The translations under genes and the position numbers were made by a program. A stretch of DNA of 64,000 bases, taken from CAZGBT01 sp964524025. Lineage in GTDB: Archaea; Aenigmatarchaeota; Aenigmatarchaeia; CG10238-14; EX4484-224. The notes under the pieces are model-generated. The model did not search any database and had not been told where the DNA came from. It worked only from the letters and a program-made list of their open reading frames with translations. The stretch spans positions 1 through 64,000 of the forward strand of contig CAZGBT010000002.1 of assembly GCA_964524025.1 (NCBI GenBank), in the 5' to 3' direction. Shown here piece by piece: positions 39,871 to 48,879 of this stretch. Numbering within the stretch: position 1 is the stretch's first letter; each line of letters begins with the position of its first letter.

Positions 39871-42153
39871 ATGGAAAAGAAAAAAGAAGTAAGGCTTAAG
39901 GTTGGCGAGCTAACTGCCAGAGAAGAGGCTGGAAGAGGTATTGTTAGGATTGATTCCAAAATTTTGCAAGAACTAGGAATAAAAGAAGGTGATGTAGTAG
40001 AAATTGAAGGGAAGAGAAGAACTGCCGCTATAGCTGTTAGAGCTTACCCTGCGGATGTTGGCTTAGGTCTAATAAGAATGGATGGAATAACTAGAAGAAA
40101 TTGTGGTGCTGGTGTAGGAGATTGGGTAAAAGTTAGAAAGGCTGATGTAAGAGAAGCGAAAAAAGTTGTTATAGCCCCTGCCGAAAAAGGAGTTGTTGTT
40201 AAAACTTCTCCTCATCTAATTAAACAAAATCTTTATATGAGACCCGTTGTAAAAGGAGATATAATAGTACCTTCTCCAATTGTAAGAAGAACTTCTGGTT
40301 CAGAATTTTTTAGAGAATTTTTTGGCCTTGATTTTGAAGAGCTATTTTTCACACCTTTGTCTTTAGAGACTAAGTTTATAGTAACCAATACAGATCCTTC
40401 TGGAATAGTTAGAATTACAGAAAATACGCAACTGGAAGTTTTGCCAAAGCTTCCAGCTACCTTAAGACCTGGAGTTATTCCTACCGTAACTTATGAGGAC
40501 ATAGGTGACATGAAAGAGGTTATACAAAAAGTTAGAGAAATGGTAGAACTTCCATTAAGACACCCAGAAATCTTTGAAAGATTAGGTATAGAGCCTCCTA
40601 AAGGTGTTTTGCTTTATGGACCTCCTGGTTGTGGTAAAACGTTGCTTGCAAAAGCTGTAGCTAATGAAAGTGGTGCTTATTTTATTTCAATAAGTGGACC
40701 AGAAATCATGTCTAAATGGTATGGGGAATCGGAGAAGAGGATAAGAGAAATTTTTGAAGAAGCGGAAAAGAATGCTCCAGCTATAATCTTCATAGATGAG
40801 ATAGATGCTATTGCTCCTAAAAGAGAGGAGGTTACTGGAGAAGTGGAAAGAAGAGTAGTTAGTCAATTGTTAACTTGCATGGATGGTCTAAAATCGAGAG
40901 GAAAGGTTATTGTAATCGCAGCTACTAATAGGCCTCACGCTTTAGATCCTGCCCTAAGAAGGCCTGGCAGATTCGATAGAGAAATAGAAGTTCCAGTACC
41001 AGATAGAGAAGGTAGACTTGAAATACTTAAGATTCATACTAGAAACATGCCTTTGGCTAAGGATGTTGATTTGAAAGAGATTGCTGACAAAACTTACGGT
41101 TATGTAGGGGCAGATCTGATGGCATTATGTAAAGAAGCTGCTATGAACGCTTTAAGGAGAGTATTACCAGAAATAAGAAAATATAAGGAAGGTGAGGAAA
41201 TTCCAAGAGAAGTGTTAGAAAAGTTAGTTGTAACAAAGGAAGATTTTGAAGATGCTTTAAAAGTTGTTGAACCGAGTGCTATGAGAGAAGTACTGGTTGA
41301 AATACCAAAAGTTACGTGGGACGATATAGGAGATCTAGAAGAAGCAAAGAAAACTTTGAGAGAAATGGTAGAATGGCCTTTGAAACATCCAGAAAGCTTC
41401 AAAAGATTGGGTATCGAACCGCCTAAGGGCATTTTGCTTTATGGACCTCCTGGTTGTGGTAAAACGTTGCTTGCAAAAGCTGTAGCTAATGAAAGTGGTG
41501 CCAACTTTATTTCTGTAAAAGGACCAGAATTGCTTAGCAAGTGGTATGGTGAGTCGGAAAGGAGGATAAGAGAATTATTCAAAAGGGCAAGACAAGTAGC
41601 CCCCTGCATTATATTCTTTGATGAAATAGATGCCATGGCGCCAAGAAGAGGTTTTGGTATGCATGAAGCTACAGAAAGAATAGTTTCTCAACTTCTTACA
41701 GAAATATCTGGAATAGAGGAAACAAAAGATGTTATTATAATAGCTGCTACCAACAGGCCAGATCTAGTAGATCCAGCCCTCCTAAGACCAGGTAGAATAG
41801 ATAAACTTGTATTTGTACCGCCACCAGACGAGAAAGGAAGGTTAGAGATATTTAAGATTCATACTAGAAACATGCCTTTGGCTAAGGATGTTGATTTGAA
41901 AGAGTTGGCTAGAAGAACAGAAGGATATACAGGAGCTGATATAGAAGCAATTTGTAAAGAAGCCGCCATGAATGCTTTAAGGGAGGATATAAAAGCAAAG
42001 GAAGTTAAAATGAAACATTTTGAGGAGGCCTTAAAAAAGATCAAACCTAGCATAACCAAGGAGATGGTCGAATTTTATAAAAAATTCGAAGAAAGAAGGA
42101 AAAAGGTAGAAAGAGTAGTAAGAAAAAAAGAAATACCAGAATATATAGGCTAA
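39871..42153 (+). CDS. cdc48: Cdc48/p97/VAT-type double AAA ATPase
   Basis: 760 aa. The N-terminal double-psi barrel plus four-stranded N-domain spans residues 1-185 (ARGIVRIDSKILQELGIKEGD...). D1 and D2 AAA modules each have Walker A GPPGCGKT, Walker B IIF(I/F)DEIDA(I/M)AP, arginine-finger regions and the second region of homology. It unfolds substrates for the archaeal proteasome (psmB is at 46913) and acts in other quality-control tasks. D1 and D2 share two long identical DNA tracts. The tail ends KKEIPEYIG without a clear HbYX motif. Confidence 0.95.
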   Translation: MEKKKEVRLKVGELTAREEAGRGIVRIDSKILQELGIKEGDVVEIEGKRRTAAIAVRAYPADVGLGLIRMDGITRRNCGAGVGDWVKVRKADVREAKKVVIAPAEKGVVVKTSPHLIKQNLYMRPVVKGDIIVPSPIVRRTSGSEFFREFFGLDFEELFFTPLSLETKFIVTNTDPSGIVRITENTQLEVLPKLPATLRPGVIPTVTYEDIGDMKEVIQKVREMVELPLRHPEIFERLGIEPPKGVLLYGPPGCGKTLLAKAVANESGAYFISISGPEIMSKWYGESEKRIREIFEEAEKNAPAIIFIDEIDAIAPKREEVTGEVERRVVSQLLTCMDGLKSRGKVIVIAATNRPHALDPALRRPGRFDREIEVPVPDREGRLEILKIHTRNMPLAKDVDLKEIADKTYGYVGADLMALCKEAAMNALRRVLPEIRKYKEGEEIPREVLEKLVVTKEDFEDALKVVEPSAMREVLVEIPKVTWDDIGDLEEAKKTLREMVEWPLKHPESFKRLGIEPPKGILLYGPPGCGKTLLAKAVANESGANFISVKGPELLSKWYGESERRIRELFKRARQVAPCIIFFDEIDAMAPRRGFGMHEATERIVSQLLTEISGIEETKDVIIIAATNRPDLVDPALLRPGRIDKLVFVPPPDEKGRLEIFKIHTRNMPLAKDVDLKELARRTEGYTGADIEAICKEAAMNALREDIKAKEVKMKHFEEALKKIKPSITKEMVEFYKKFEERRKKVERVVRKKEIPEYIG
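40607..40676 (+). repeat. 70-bp identical tract, D1 copy (D2 copy 41432-41501)
   Basis: The Walker A region of D1 is identical over 70 bp to D2, synonymous positions included, though flanking codons differ. A signature of gene conversion between the two AAA modules. Confidence 0.8.
41027..41079 (+). repeat. 53-bp identical tract, D1 copy (D2 copy 41852-41904)
   Basis: Sequence coding KIHTRNMPLAKDVDLKE is identical between D1 and D2 for 53 bp. Second gene-conversion tract in cdc48. Confidence 0.8.
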
Positions 42154-42707
42154 ATCTCTTTTTTCCTTATTCTATAACCATAGAGTGCACCTACTATTAA
42201 ACCAGCTAGATGAGCCTGATGAGCTATATTAGAAGGGATGAACATTCCAATAAACGATATAAGAGCCCAGATTAGGGCTGCAAAAATAAGAGGCATTGGT
42301 ACGTACCCTACATAAACTATTAAAGAAGGTTGTATCATAGCCAAAGCTCCTATAATACCGTAAATACCACCGCTAGCACCTACAGCCGGTATCTTACCAA
42401 AGGGATTTGTTAAAAAGTATGCTAAATTTCCTACTATGCCTGCTATCAAAAAAATCTCTAAGAATTTTCTTGAGCCAACTCTTAGTTCAAGATAGTTTCC
42501 AAACATGATTAAAGCAAACATGTTGAAAACAAGATGGGAAATTCCTGCATGCAGAAAAATAGAAGTTACAAAACGCCAAGGCTGGGTAAAAGCAAAAGCT
42601 GGAACAAAAGAAAAGAGCTCGTCAATGGAAGGAAATAAAAGTTGAAATAAAAACATCAAACTACATATTACAAAAATCCAGAACGTATAGTTTTTTCTAT
42701 AAATCAT
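42150..42707 (-). CDS. Rhomboid-family intramembrane protease
   Basis: 185 aa with six predicted spans. Catalytic Ser motif GASGGIYGIIGAL (GxSG, residues about 110-122), conserved HAGISHLVFNMFAL, and catalytic His in AHLAGLIVGALYGY. It cleaves membrane proteins within the bilayer. Its stop overlaps the cdc48 stop region convergently by 4 bp. It is followed upstream by an exonuclease-like gene 3 bp away on the same strand, so the two are probably co-transcribed. Confidence 0.9.
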   Translation of the reverse strand: MIYRKNYTFWIFVICSLMFLFQLLFPSIDELFSFVPAFAFTQPWRFVTSIFLHAGISHLVFNMFALIMFGNYLELRVGSRKFLEIFLIAGIVGNLAYFLTNPFGKIPAVGASGGIYGIIGALAMIQPSLIVYVGYVPMPLIFAALIWALISFIGMFIPSNIAHQAHLAGLIVGALYGYRIRKKEI

Positions 42708-42710
42708 AAA

Positions 42711-43232
42711 TTAAGTTAAGTTTTGTGGAAGATAATTTTTTAGCCTTTTGTATAATTTAAACAAAGCTCTTACGTCATCTTCACAATGTTTTATGATTAG
42801 TTTTTTGGAATTTTTGTCACCTTTCAGCGCCTTTAAATAAAGGTTTAACATGTCAGAACCTTCTATTTTTAACTTTCTTATTCCAAAAAATCTACAAACT
42901 TCGCTTAACTTATAATTTTTCAGCCTTAGGTTTTCTTTAACGAATTTATACAAATCTATTATTTTCATTTCGAAAAGAACTTTTGCATCAAGCTTATGCT
43001 TAAGACATCTAGCTATCAAAAACGGTATATCGAAAGAAGAATTCCAAACTACAACCTCTTTCTCCTTATCCTCTTTTAAAATTCGGAGAAATTTTTTTAG
43101 GCACTTAGCTTCTTCCTTAGGTTTATTAACAAAAATAACTTTAGCTTCTCCATTTGAAGAAATAAAACCAATTGCAATTACAATCCCTGTTGAAGCATCC
43201 AATGAAGTAGTTTCTATATCTAAAAATATCAT
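42711..43232 (-). CDS. RNase H-like (DnaQ/DEDD-type) exonuclease
   Basis: 173 aa with IFLDIETTSLDASTGIVIAIG (DxE motif), then VVVWNSSFDIPFLIARCLK (second Asp), LKNYKLSEVCRFFGI and HCEDDVRALFKLY (DED/D-type last motif). This is the archaeal predicted 3'-5' exonuclease / RNase_H_2-like family. It could trim DNA or RNA. The gene lies between the rhomboid gene and a divergent membrane-protein gene. Confidence 0.85.
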   Translation of the reverse strand: MIFLDIETTSLDASTGIVIAIGFISSNGEAKVIFVNKPKEEAKCLKKFLRILKEDKEKEVVVWNSSFDIPFLIARCLKHKLDAKVLFEMKIIDLYKFVKENLRLKNYKLSEVCRFFGIRKLKIEGSDMLNLYLKALKGDKNSKKLIIKHCEDDVRALFKLYKRLKNYLPQNLT

Positions 43233-43271
43233 GTTAATTTTAAAGAGAATTTTAAAATTAATAAATTGTTA

Positions 43272-44006
43272 ATGAGATCAAAACTTATAACAACCCTCCT
43301 AATATTTCTTCTATCCATTTCTTTGACTATTCTTATAACATCGGCCTCTTTAGAAAAAATGACTAGATATGAAAATTTAAAACCTCTGCTAGAGAATAGC
43401 TTAAAGAAGTTTCTTGAAAAAAATCTAAAAAACGAAATTGCTGAGATAGAAAATTTCTGTGAAAAAACCAATGAAACTTTTTCCCTAACAATTTTTAACA
43501 AAACTATTAACATCACATGCCAAAATTATTCGCGAGATGTCATGCTGGAAAAGTTGGCTAGTTCTTTTATTGATTCATTCTATTATAAAAAATATAACTG
43601 CAGCTTCGTAGAGTGCCTAAAAAAGGATCTTAAGAGAAACTCTCCAATCTTAATTTCAAAAGAAGGAAACTTATTTTATAAAAGAGTCAAGAAAACAGCT
43701 GCAACTTCGATTTTGTTTTTATTAATTCTTTTAGGACTTCTTTATTCAAGTAGAGTACACAAACTTTTAATATTAGTAGGAAGTTGGCTAATTTTCCTTT
43801 CTTTACCTTTAATTATAACCCCCTATTTTCAAGACAATTTCTTAGAATTTTTCGCTGGAACTCGAGGCATAGAAGTGATTGTTCCGTTATTATCAGAATT
43901 TCTAAATTTAACTCAATCTTATGCAAAAATTTGTTTGGCTATAGGGACTTGTATATTAGGAGTTGGCTACCTACTAAAGTACCATTTCAAGAGAAAAAGT
44001 AGCTAG
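43272..44006 (+). CDS. Unknown membrane protein with extracytoplasmic loop
   Basis: 244 aa from ATG 43272. A TTG at 43266 is in frame, but the TATA-like gaattttaaaatt (about 43246-43258) fits the ATG as a leaderless start. Spans: an N-terminal anchor (LITTLLIFLLSISLTILIT), a hydrophilic loop of about 115 residues with four Cys (ENFCEKT, ITCQNY, YNCSFVECLKK) and glycosylation sites, then three spans. No family is recognised. The paired Cys suggest a disulfide-bonded external domain. Confidence 0.7.
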   Translation: MRSKLITTLLIFLLSISLTILITSASLEKMTRYENLKPLLENSLKKFLEKNLKNEIAEIENFCEKTNETFSLTIFNKTINITCQNYSRDVMLEKLASSFIDSFYYKKYNCSFVECLKKDLKRNSPILISKEGNLFYKRVKKTAATSILFLLILLGLLYSSRVHKLLILVGSWLIFLSLPLIITPYFQDNFLEFFAGTRGIEVIVPLLSEFLNLTQSYAKICLAIGTCILGVGYLLKYHFKRKSS

Positions 44007-44125
44007 CCTATGTACCAGAGATTTTTCTCGTTTTTCTTCTGAATTTTTACCCATTTTTCTAATTGTTCTACAAAGAATTTCTCCAATTTTTTCATCTTCT
44101 TCTTTGTTACATCATCCTTCTTCAT
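44003..44125 (-). CDS. Small basic 40-aa protein
   Basis: ATG 44125 to TAG 44003 encodes MKKDDVTKKKMKKLEKFFVE followed by QLEKWVKIQKKNEKNLWYIG. It is a Lys-rich amphipathic helix with no recognised family. A TATA-like AAATTTTTAAACC (44150-44164 on the minus strand) lies about 30-40 bp upstream, and the codon pattern is that of real genes. It fills an otherwise empty 184-bp gap and overlaps the membrane-protein stop by 4 bp. Confidence 0.5.
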   Translation of the reverse strand: MKKDDVTKKKMKKLEKFFVEQLEKWVKIQKKNEKNLWYIG

Positions 44126-44190
44126 GCTAAGTTCAATCTAAATTAAGGAAAGGGGTTTAAAAATTTAACGCGAAAAACAGATTTAAAATT

Positions 44191-44616
44191 ATGTTAGTTA
44201 GGAATGCTATGAAAAGAAATGTAATCGTAGCAAATCCAAATTTAACTCTTAAAGAAGCTTCTCAAGTTATGGTAAAATTTGAAATAGGAAGTTTGGTCGT
44301 AACAGAAGACGATAAGCTAGTTGGAATAATAACAAGTACAGACATCTTAAAATGCATCGCCGAAGGTAAGGATATAGAAAAAACGACGATAGGCTCTGTC
44401 ATGTCAAAGCCAGTAATTACAATATCTCCAGACGAAAAGATAGAAGACGCAGTCAATCTAATGCTAAAAAATAAAATCAAAAGACTTGTAGTCACAGAAG
44501 GTAATAAAATAGTCGGTATAATAACAGCTTCTGATATAATTTCGATAGAGCCAAAATTGATAGAGAAGCTATCGCAACTTCTCTCAGTTAAGTTGCCAGG
44601 TTATAGCGGTGGTTAA
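44191..44616 (+). CDS. Two-CBS-domain protein
   Basis: 141 aa containing two CBS motifs: AMKRNVIVANPNLTLKEASQVMVKFEIGSLVVTE..LVGIITSTDIL and VMSKPVITISPDEKIEDAVNLMLKNKIKRLVVTEGNKIVGIITASDII. CBS pairs bind adenine nucleotides and act as energy sensors. No fused catalytic domain. The target is unknown. Confidence 0.9.
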   Translation: MLVRNAMKRNVIVANPNLTLKEASQVMVKFEIGSLVVTEDDKLVGIITSTDILKCIAEGKDIEKTTIGSVMSKPVITISPDEKIEDAVNLMLKNKIKRLVVTEGNKIVGIITASDIISIEPKLIEKLSQLLSVKLPGYSGG

Positions 44617-44993
44617 ACGATTTGTACATTAGAAGTATAACAAATTATTTCGTATTTATTCTTATACTTGATAAATTTTCCTCTTACTATTAACCTATCG
44701 CCAGGTGCTATTCTCAGCTCTCTTTTGTCGACTTTGCAGAAAACGAAAATAGATTTTCCAGTTTCATCTTTTAAGTAAAACCTCTGATAAACATAACCCT
44801 TTCTCGATATGTAATTTTTCAGAACTTTTACGACATAACCACTAACTTCAACGTTCTTATTAACTGGTAAATCTTCAAAAAGTCGAGAAATTTTGTAAGT
44901 TGCATAAGAAGTAAAAGTAGGTTTAAAGTAAAGAAGTAAAATAGCAGAGAGAGCTATAGGTATTAACAATAAAAGCAAACAGATTCTCTTCAT
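44613..44993 (-). CDS. Membrane-anchored OB-fold protein
   Basis: 126 aa. An N-terminal membrane anchor (ICLLLLLIPIALSAILLLYF) is followed by an OB-type barrel (KNVEVSGYVVKVLKNYISRKGYVYQRFYLKDETGKSIFVFC, then PGDRLIVRGKFIKYKNKYEIIC). tRNA_anti-like/OB folds normally bind nucleic acid, and here the fold would face outward or sit at the membrane. It is convergent with the CBS gene by 4 bp. Confidence 0.7.
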   Translation of the reverse strand: MKRICLLLLLIPIALSAILLLYFKPTFTSYATYKISRLFEDLPVNKNVEVSGYVVKVLKNYISRKGYVYQRFYLKDETGKSIFVFCKVDKRELRIAPGDRLIVRGKFIKYKNKYEIICYTSNVQIV

Positions 44994-45026
44994 TAATTTT
45001 AGTTTAATTTTTTTGAAATATTACTA

Positions 45027-46901
45027 TCACTTTAACCTTATTGCTTCTAAATTTCTAGGAGCAATGGTTTCTATTTTAAAGATTCTATTAACTAATTTGG
45101 CAAAATAAGCCGCTTTTTGATTTTCTCCATGAACCACTATTATTTTGCTAAGTCTTGAATTAGATGCAACTCTTGATATATATCTTAGCAATTGCCTTCT
45201 ATCGGAATGTGCTGATAAGCCATCAACTGTATGGACTTCCATTTTTATTTCAAGTGTATATGTTTTTCCATCCTCGTTTTTCATTGGTATCTCTCTCAAT
45301 CCTTTCTGAATCTTCCTACCCAAAGTTCCTTCACCTTGGTAACCAACAAAAATTAAGCTATTTTTTGGATCTTCAGCCAATCTTTTCAAATGCTCTATAG
45401 CTGGACCACCTATTAGCATACCAGAAGTAGATATAATAACGCAAGGCTTATCTTCCCAAGCTTTTTCTCTATCTTGCTTGGAAGCTATCCTTTTGAAGAT
45501 GGGATTAACAAACGGGTCTTCGCCGCTAAAGATTTTTTCTTGCATATCTCTATTCATGTATTCTGGATAAGCTGTAAAAATTCCATTTGCATCCCAAATC
45601 ATACCGTCTAAAAAAACAGGGTATTCAAAATTATTTTTTAACAAAATTGTCATAACTTCTTGGGCTCTTTCGACAGCAAAAGAGGGTATTAGACAAATTC
45701 CTCCTCTTTCCATCGTCCTATTTACAATTTCCATAAATTGTTTCTCTACCTCATCCCTAGGAGGCATTATATCTTCTCTTCCACCGTAAGTAGATTCTAT
45801 TATTAAAGTTTCAACTCTTCTAAATTTAGTCCATGCTGGATCGAGCAAGTTTGTTTTGCCATATTTTTGATCTAAAGCGTAGACTATGTTATGCATGCCT
45901 TCTCCTATATGTAAATGTATGATAGCAGAACCTAGAATATGCCCAGCATTAAAGAATGTTAATCTTATATCAGGAGCTATATCGGAAACTTCGTTGTATT
46001 CAATTGGGATAGCCCTTTTTAACGCTTCCTTAACACCTTTTACTGTAAAAAGTGGCTTTGTTGCGTTTTTTTGCATAACATCGATAAAATCAAGCCAGAG
46101 GAGAGTTGAAAGATCTATCGTTGGCGGCGTTGCGTACCAGGGTCCGTCATACCCATACTCATATAAAGCTGGTAAGAATCCTACATGGTCTAAATGACTA
46201 TGTGATATTACAATTGCATCCAATTCGCTATAATCAAATTCCTTAGTAGAAAAGATAGGATAAACATTTGCATTAGAAGCTCCAACATTTACTCCACAGT
46301 CTACTAGAATTTTTGACTTTGGAGTTTCGAGAAGCATACAAGACCTGCCAACTTCTCTCCATCCACCAAGCCCTATAATTCTTATCCAAAACCTTTCAGC
46401 TTCTCTTTTAGAGAAAATCTTTTTGCCAACTCTATTCAAAAAATCTTTTCTAAATTTTATTTCAGACTTTATAAAATTCCTAACTCCTAGAACAACCTTA
46501 GATTCAACAGATGGTATTCTTTCTACTATAGGAACCCAAAGTGTTTCCTCTCTTATTTTCTTTAAGATTTCACCTTTTCTTCCTATAACTTTTCCAGGCT
46601 TTTCTGCAGCTATATATACTATGCTTCTATCTTTTTCAAAATATATTTCCTTTATATTTGCATCTGGTGGTACTATTTCTTTTATTTTTTCTTCAACCCA
46701 TTTCTCATCTGGCAAGCATTCTTTTTCTAGTCTTACTTTAATCCTTTTTTTAATTTGAGAAACAACCTCCTTTACAATTTCGCGATGTTCTCTGAAAAAA
46801 TCTTTGTTCTTTGTATAAACTATTATTTCGCAACCTTCAAGCTCTATTCTGCTAACTACTCCTTTAGGTAGTAAATTCTTTACAGTTTCCAAAATTTCCA
46901 T
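45027..46901 (-). CDS. aCPSF1-type beta-CASP ribonuclease with KH domains
   Basis: 624 aa, the normal size for archaeal CPSF1. The N-terminal KH-like domains (residues 1-145, with PGKVIGRKGEILKKI) precede the metallo-beta-lactamase core: VISHSHLDHVGFLPALYEYG (HxHxDH), NAGHILGSAIIHL, and the beta-CASP part ending SAHSDRRQLLRYI and VVHGE. This exo/endonuclease processes mRNA 3' ends and terminates transcription in archaea. It lies 11 bp from psmB on the same strand. Confidence 0.95.
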   Translation of the reverse strand: MEILETVKNLLPKGVVSRIELEGCEIIVYTKNKDFFREHREIVKEVVSQIKKRIKVRLEKECLPDEKWVEEKIKEIVPPDANIKEIYFEKDRSIVYIAAEKPGKVIGRKGEILKKIREETLWVPIVERIPSVESKVVLGVRNFIKSEIKFRKDFLNRVGKKIFSKREAERFWIRIIGLGGWREVGRSCMLLETPKSKILVDCGVNVGASNANVYPIFSTKEFDYSELDAIVISHSHLDHVGFLPALYEYGYDGPWYATPPTIDLSTLLWLDFIDVMQKNATKPLFTVKGVKEALKRAIPIEYNEVSDIAPDIRLTFFNAGHILGSAIIHLHIGEGMHNIVYALDQKYGKTNLLDPAWTKFRRVETLIIESTYGGREDIMPPRDEVEKQFMEIVNRTMERGGICLIPSFAVERAQEVMTILLKNNFEYPVFLDGMIWDANGIFTAYPEYMNRDMQEKIFSGEDPFVNPIFKRIASKQDREKAWEDKPCVIISTSGMLIGGPAIEHLKRLAEDPKNSLIFVGYQGEGTLGRKIQKGLREIPMKNEDGKTYTLEIKMEVHTVDGLSAHSDRRQLLRYISRVASNSRLSKIIVVHGENQKAAYFAKLVNRIFKIETIAPRNLEAIRLK

Positions 46902-46912
46902 TTTTAATTCAC

Positions 46913-47524
46913 CTAAATTTTATGCCTTTCTATCTCAATACCTTTTTCAGTAATTTTTACAACATCTATAGCTTTACCACCCGAAGCTATATCCCTTTCT
47001 ACGGCAGCTTTTATAGCTCTAATAGCAAGCTTAGCCCCTTCTTCAACAGTTATATCGGGTTTATAAGCATCTTCCAAAACTCCTAAAGCTATTGGCGATC
47101 CAGAGCCTGTTGAAAAAAACTTCTTCTCCTCTTCTAAACCTCCTACTGCATCTAACGAAAAGATAGCTGGACCTGAGTCGTCTACTCCAGCAATTATAAG
47201 TTGAACAAAGTAAGGTAGTATTTTACTAGATTGTAGTATATTTGCTAGTAGAGTTGCAGCCCCCTTTACAGAAAGCTTTCTCTTATTCTCCATTTCAAAA
47301 AGTTTAAGCTCAGCCCTCATATACCTAACCAGTGTTTGAGCGTCTCCGCTCACTCCCGCTATTGTCATAACAATCTTATCATCTATTGGGTAAATTTTCT
47401 CCGATTCCTTACTCGCTACTAAATAACCAAGAGTTGACTTTTTCTCAGCTGCTACTACTACTCCATCTTTACAAATTAATCCAACTGTTGTAGTTCCGCT
47501 TTTTCTAACAGGCAAATCCTTCAT
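46913..47524 (-). CDS. psmB: Proteasome beta subunit
   Basis: 203 aa with a short propeptide (MKDLPVRKSG) before the catalytic Thr in TTTVGLICKDGVVVAAE. K-rich S1-pocket region (KKSTLGY), SGDAQ, and GSGSPIALGVLEDAY are typical. This is the catalytic ring of the 20S proteasome, which degrades proteins delivered by Cdc48/PAN-like ATPases such as the one at 39871. No alpha subunit lies in the window. It is divergent from mre11. Confidence 0.95.
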   Translation of the reverse strand: MKDLPVRKSGTTTVGLICKDGVVVAAEKKSTLGYLVASKESEKIYPIDDKIVMTIAGVSGDAQTLVRYMRAELKLFEMENKRKLSVKGAATLLANILQSSKILPYFVQLIIAGVDDSGPAIFSLDAVGGLEEEKKFFSTGSGSPIALGVLEDAYKPDITVEEGAKLAIRAIKAAVERDIASGGKAIDVVKITEKGIEIERHKI

Positions 47525-47643
47525 GCTCTCAAATCCAAGAAAACTAATTCTAATTATCGAGTAAATTTTAAATAATTTTTGGTTTTTACGAAGGAAGGTT
47601 TGATGAAGTTTTTAAGATAAAAACGAAAGTTCAAAATGAAAGT

Positions 47644-48879
47644 ATGAAAATAGCAGTGTTAGCGGATTTCCATTTGGGATTTAGCATAAGGCCGGAATTA
47701 GAAAACGATCCTTTCCTCAACGCAAAAGAAGCTATAGAAAAAGCCTTAGATTGTGATCTGATTTTAATAGCTGGGGATATATTTGATACAAGATCCCCCA
47801 AACCAAAAGTTTGGTACAATGCATTAAGATTGCTTTCTTTACCGCTTAAGAAACCTTCAAACGTAAAACTGGTAAAATGCACCAAGGAATTGCCAGAAAT
47901 AGTGAAAAGAAGAACCCTCTCTCATTTGCCAGTTGTAGCAATCCACGGTAATCATGAAAGAGTACCGAAAGGTGAGGTAAATCCTTTAAAAATATTGGAA
48001 GGTGCCGGTTTGCTTATTTATTTGCATACAGATACGATAATTTTCGAAAAAAATGGAGTTAAAGTAGCTATTCATGCTATGTCACATGTACCAGAAAGGT
48101 TTGCTTACGATTTCTTAAAAAACTGGAATCCTAAGCCACTAGAAGATTGCATTAATTTATTACTTCTCCACCAAAGCATAGAACCGTACGTTTATTCTCC
48201 GATAGAAATGCCAACACTTAACGTATCAAATTTACCTAAAGATTTTGATTTGATAGTGAATGGACATATTCATATTCATGCCGTTGAAAAACTTGGAAAA
48301 ACAACTTTGGTAATACCAGGAAGTACTGTAATTACACAATTTCAACCAAGCGAATCTCAAGTAAAAAAGGGATTCGTTAAAATTTTTATAGAAGACTCAA
48401 AAATTAGGATAAAATTTGTTGAATTAGAAAATCAAAGGGAGTTTTGTTACAAAGAACTTAGATTACCCAAGACTAATGCTAAAAATTATGTTGAAGGTGA
48501 AATAGAGAAATTAATAAAAAGAAGTAAAGGAAAGCCCGTTTTAAAGTTAAAAATAATTGGAGAATATACTGACATAACAGACAGAGATATTCGTGATTTA
48601 GAAAAAAAATTTAAAGAGAAGTGTATAATCCTATTTTCAAAAGAGTTAATTTCGCCAGAAATTAAGGAGAAAATAGAAATTTTAAGATCCTTAAGGGAGG
48701 AGAAAAAATCGATAAGAGAAATGGGTATGAGTTTATTAAAAGAAACACTTAAAGTTTTAGGATTTGGATGGAGTTTTGATTTCGAAACCATCTTGCATCT
48801 ATTAGAAGAAAAAGAGGTAGAGAAAGCTATGGAGCTATTGCTCGGTGAACAAAAAACCCTCTTAGGGTGGTTTAAATGA
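47644..48879 (+). CDS. mre11: DNA double-strand-break repair nuclease Mre11
   Basis: 411 aa. Phosphoesterase motifs: VLADFHLGF, LIAGDIFDT, AIHGNHER, LLLHQSIEP and VNGHIHIHA, followed by a capping domain and a C-terminal Rad50-binding part. With Rad50 it resects DNA ends. The gene overlaps rad50 by ATGA (48876-48879). It starts a DNA-repair pair facing herA. Confidence 0.94.
   Translation: MKIAVLADFHLGFSIRPELENDPFLNAKEAIEKALDCDLILIAGDIFDTRSPKPKVWYNALRLLSLPLKKPSNVKLVKCTKELPEIVKRRTLSHLPVVAIHGNHERVPKGEVNPLKILEGAGLLIYLHTDTIIFEKNGVKVAIHAMSHVPERFAYDFLKNWNPKPLEDCINLLLLHQSIEPYVYSPIEMPTLNVSNLPKDFDLIVNGHIHIHAVEKLGKTTLVIPGSTVITQFQPSESQVKKGFVKIFIEDSKIRIKFVELENQREFCYKELRLPKTNAKNYVEGEIEKLIKRSKGKPVLKLKIIGEYTDITDRDIRDLEKKFKEKCIILFSKELISPEIKEKIEILRSLREEKKSIREMGMSLLKETLKVLGFGWSFDFETILHLLEEKEVEKAMELLLGEQKTLLGWFK

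Noticed and set aside
42150..42707. Link of rhomboid and exonuclease as a functional module
   Set aside because: Adjacency only (3 bp), with no shared pathway evident.
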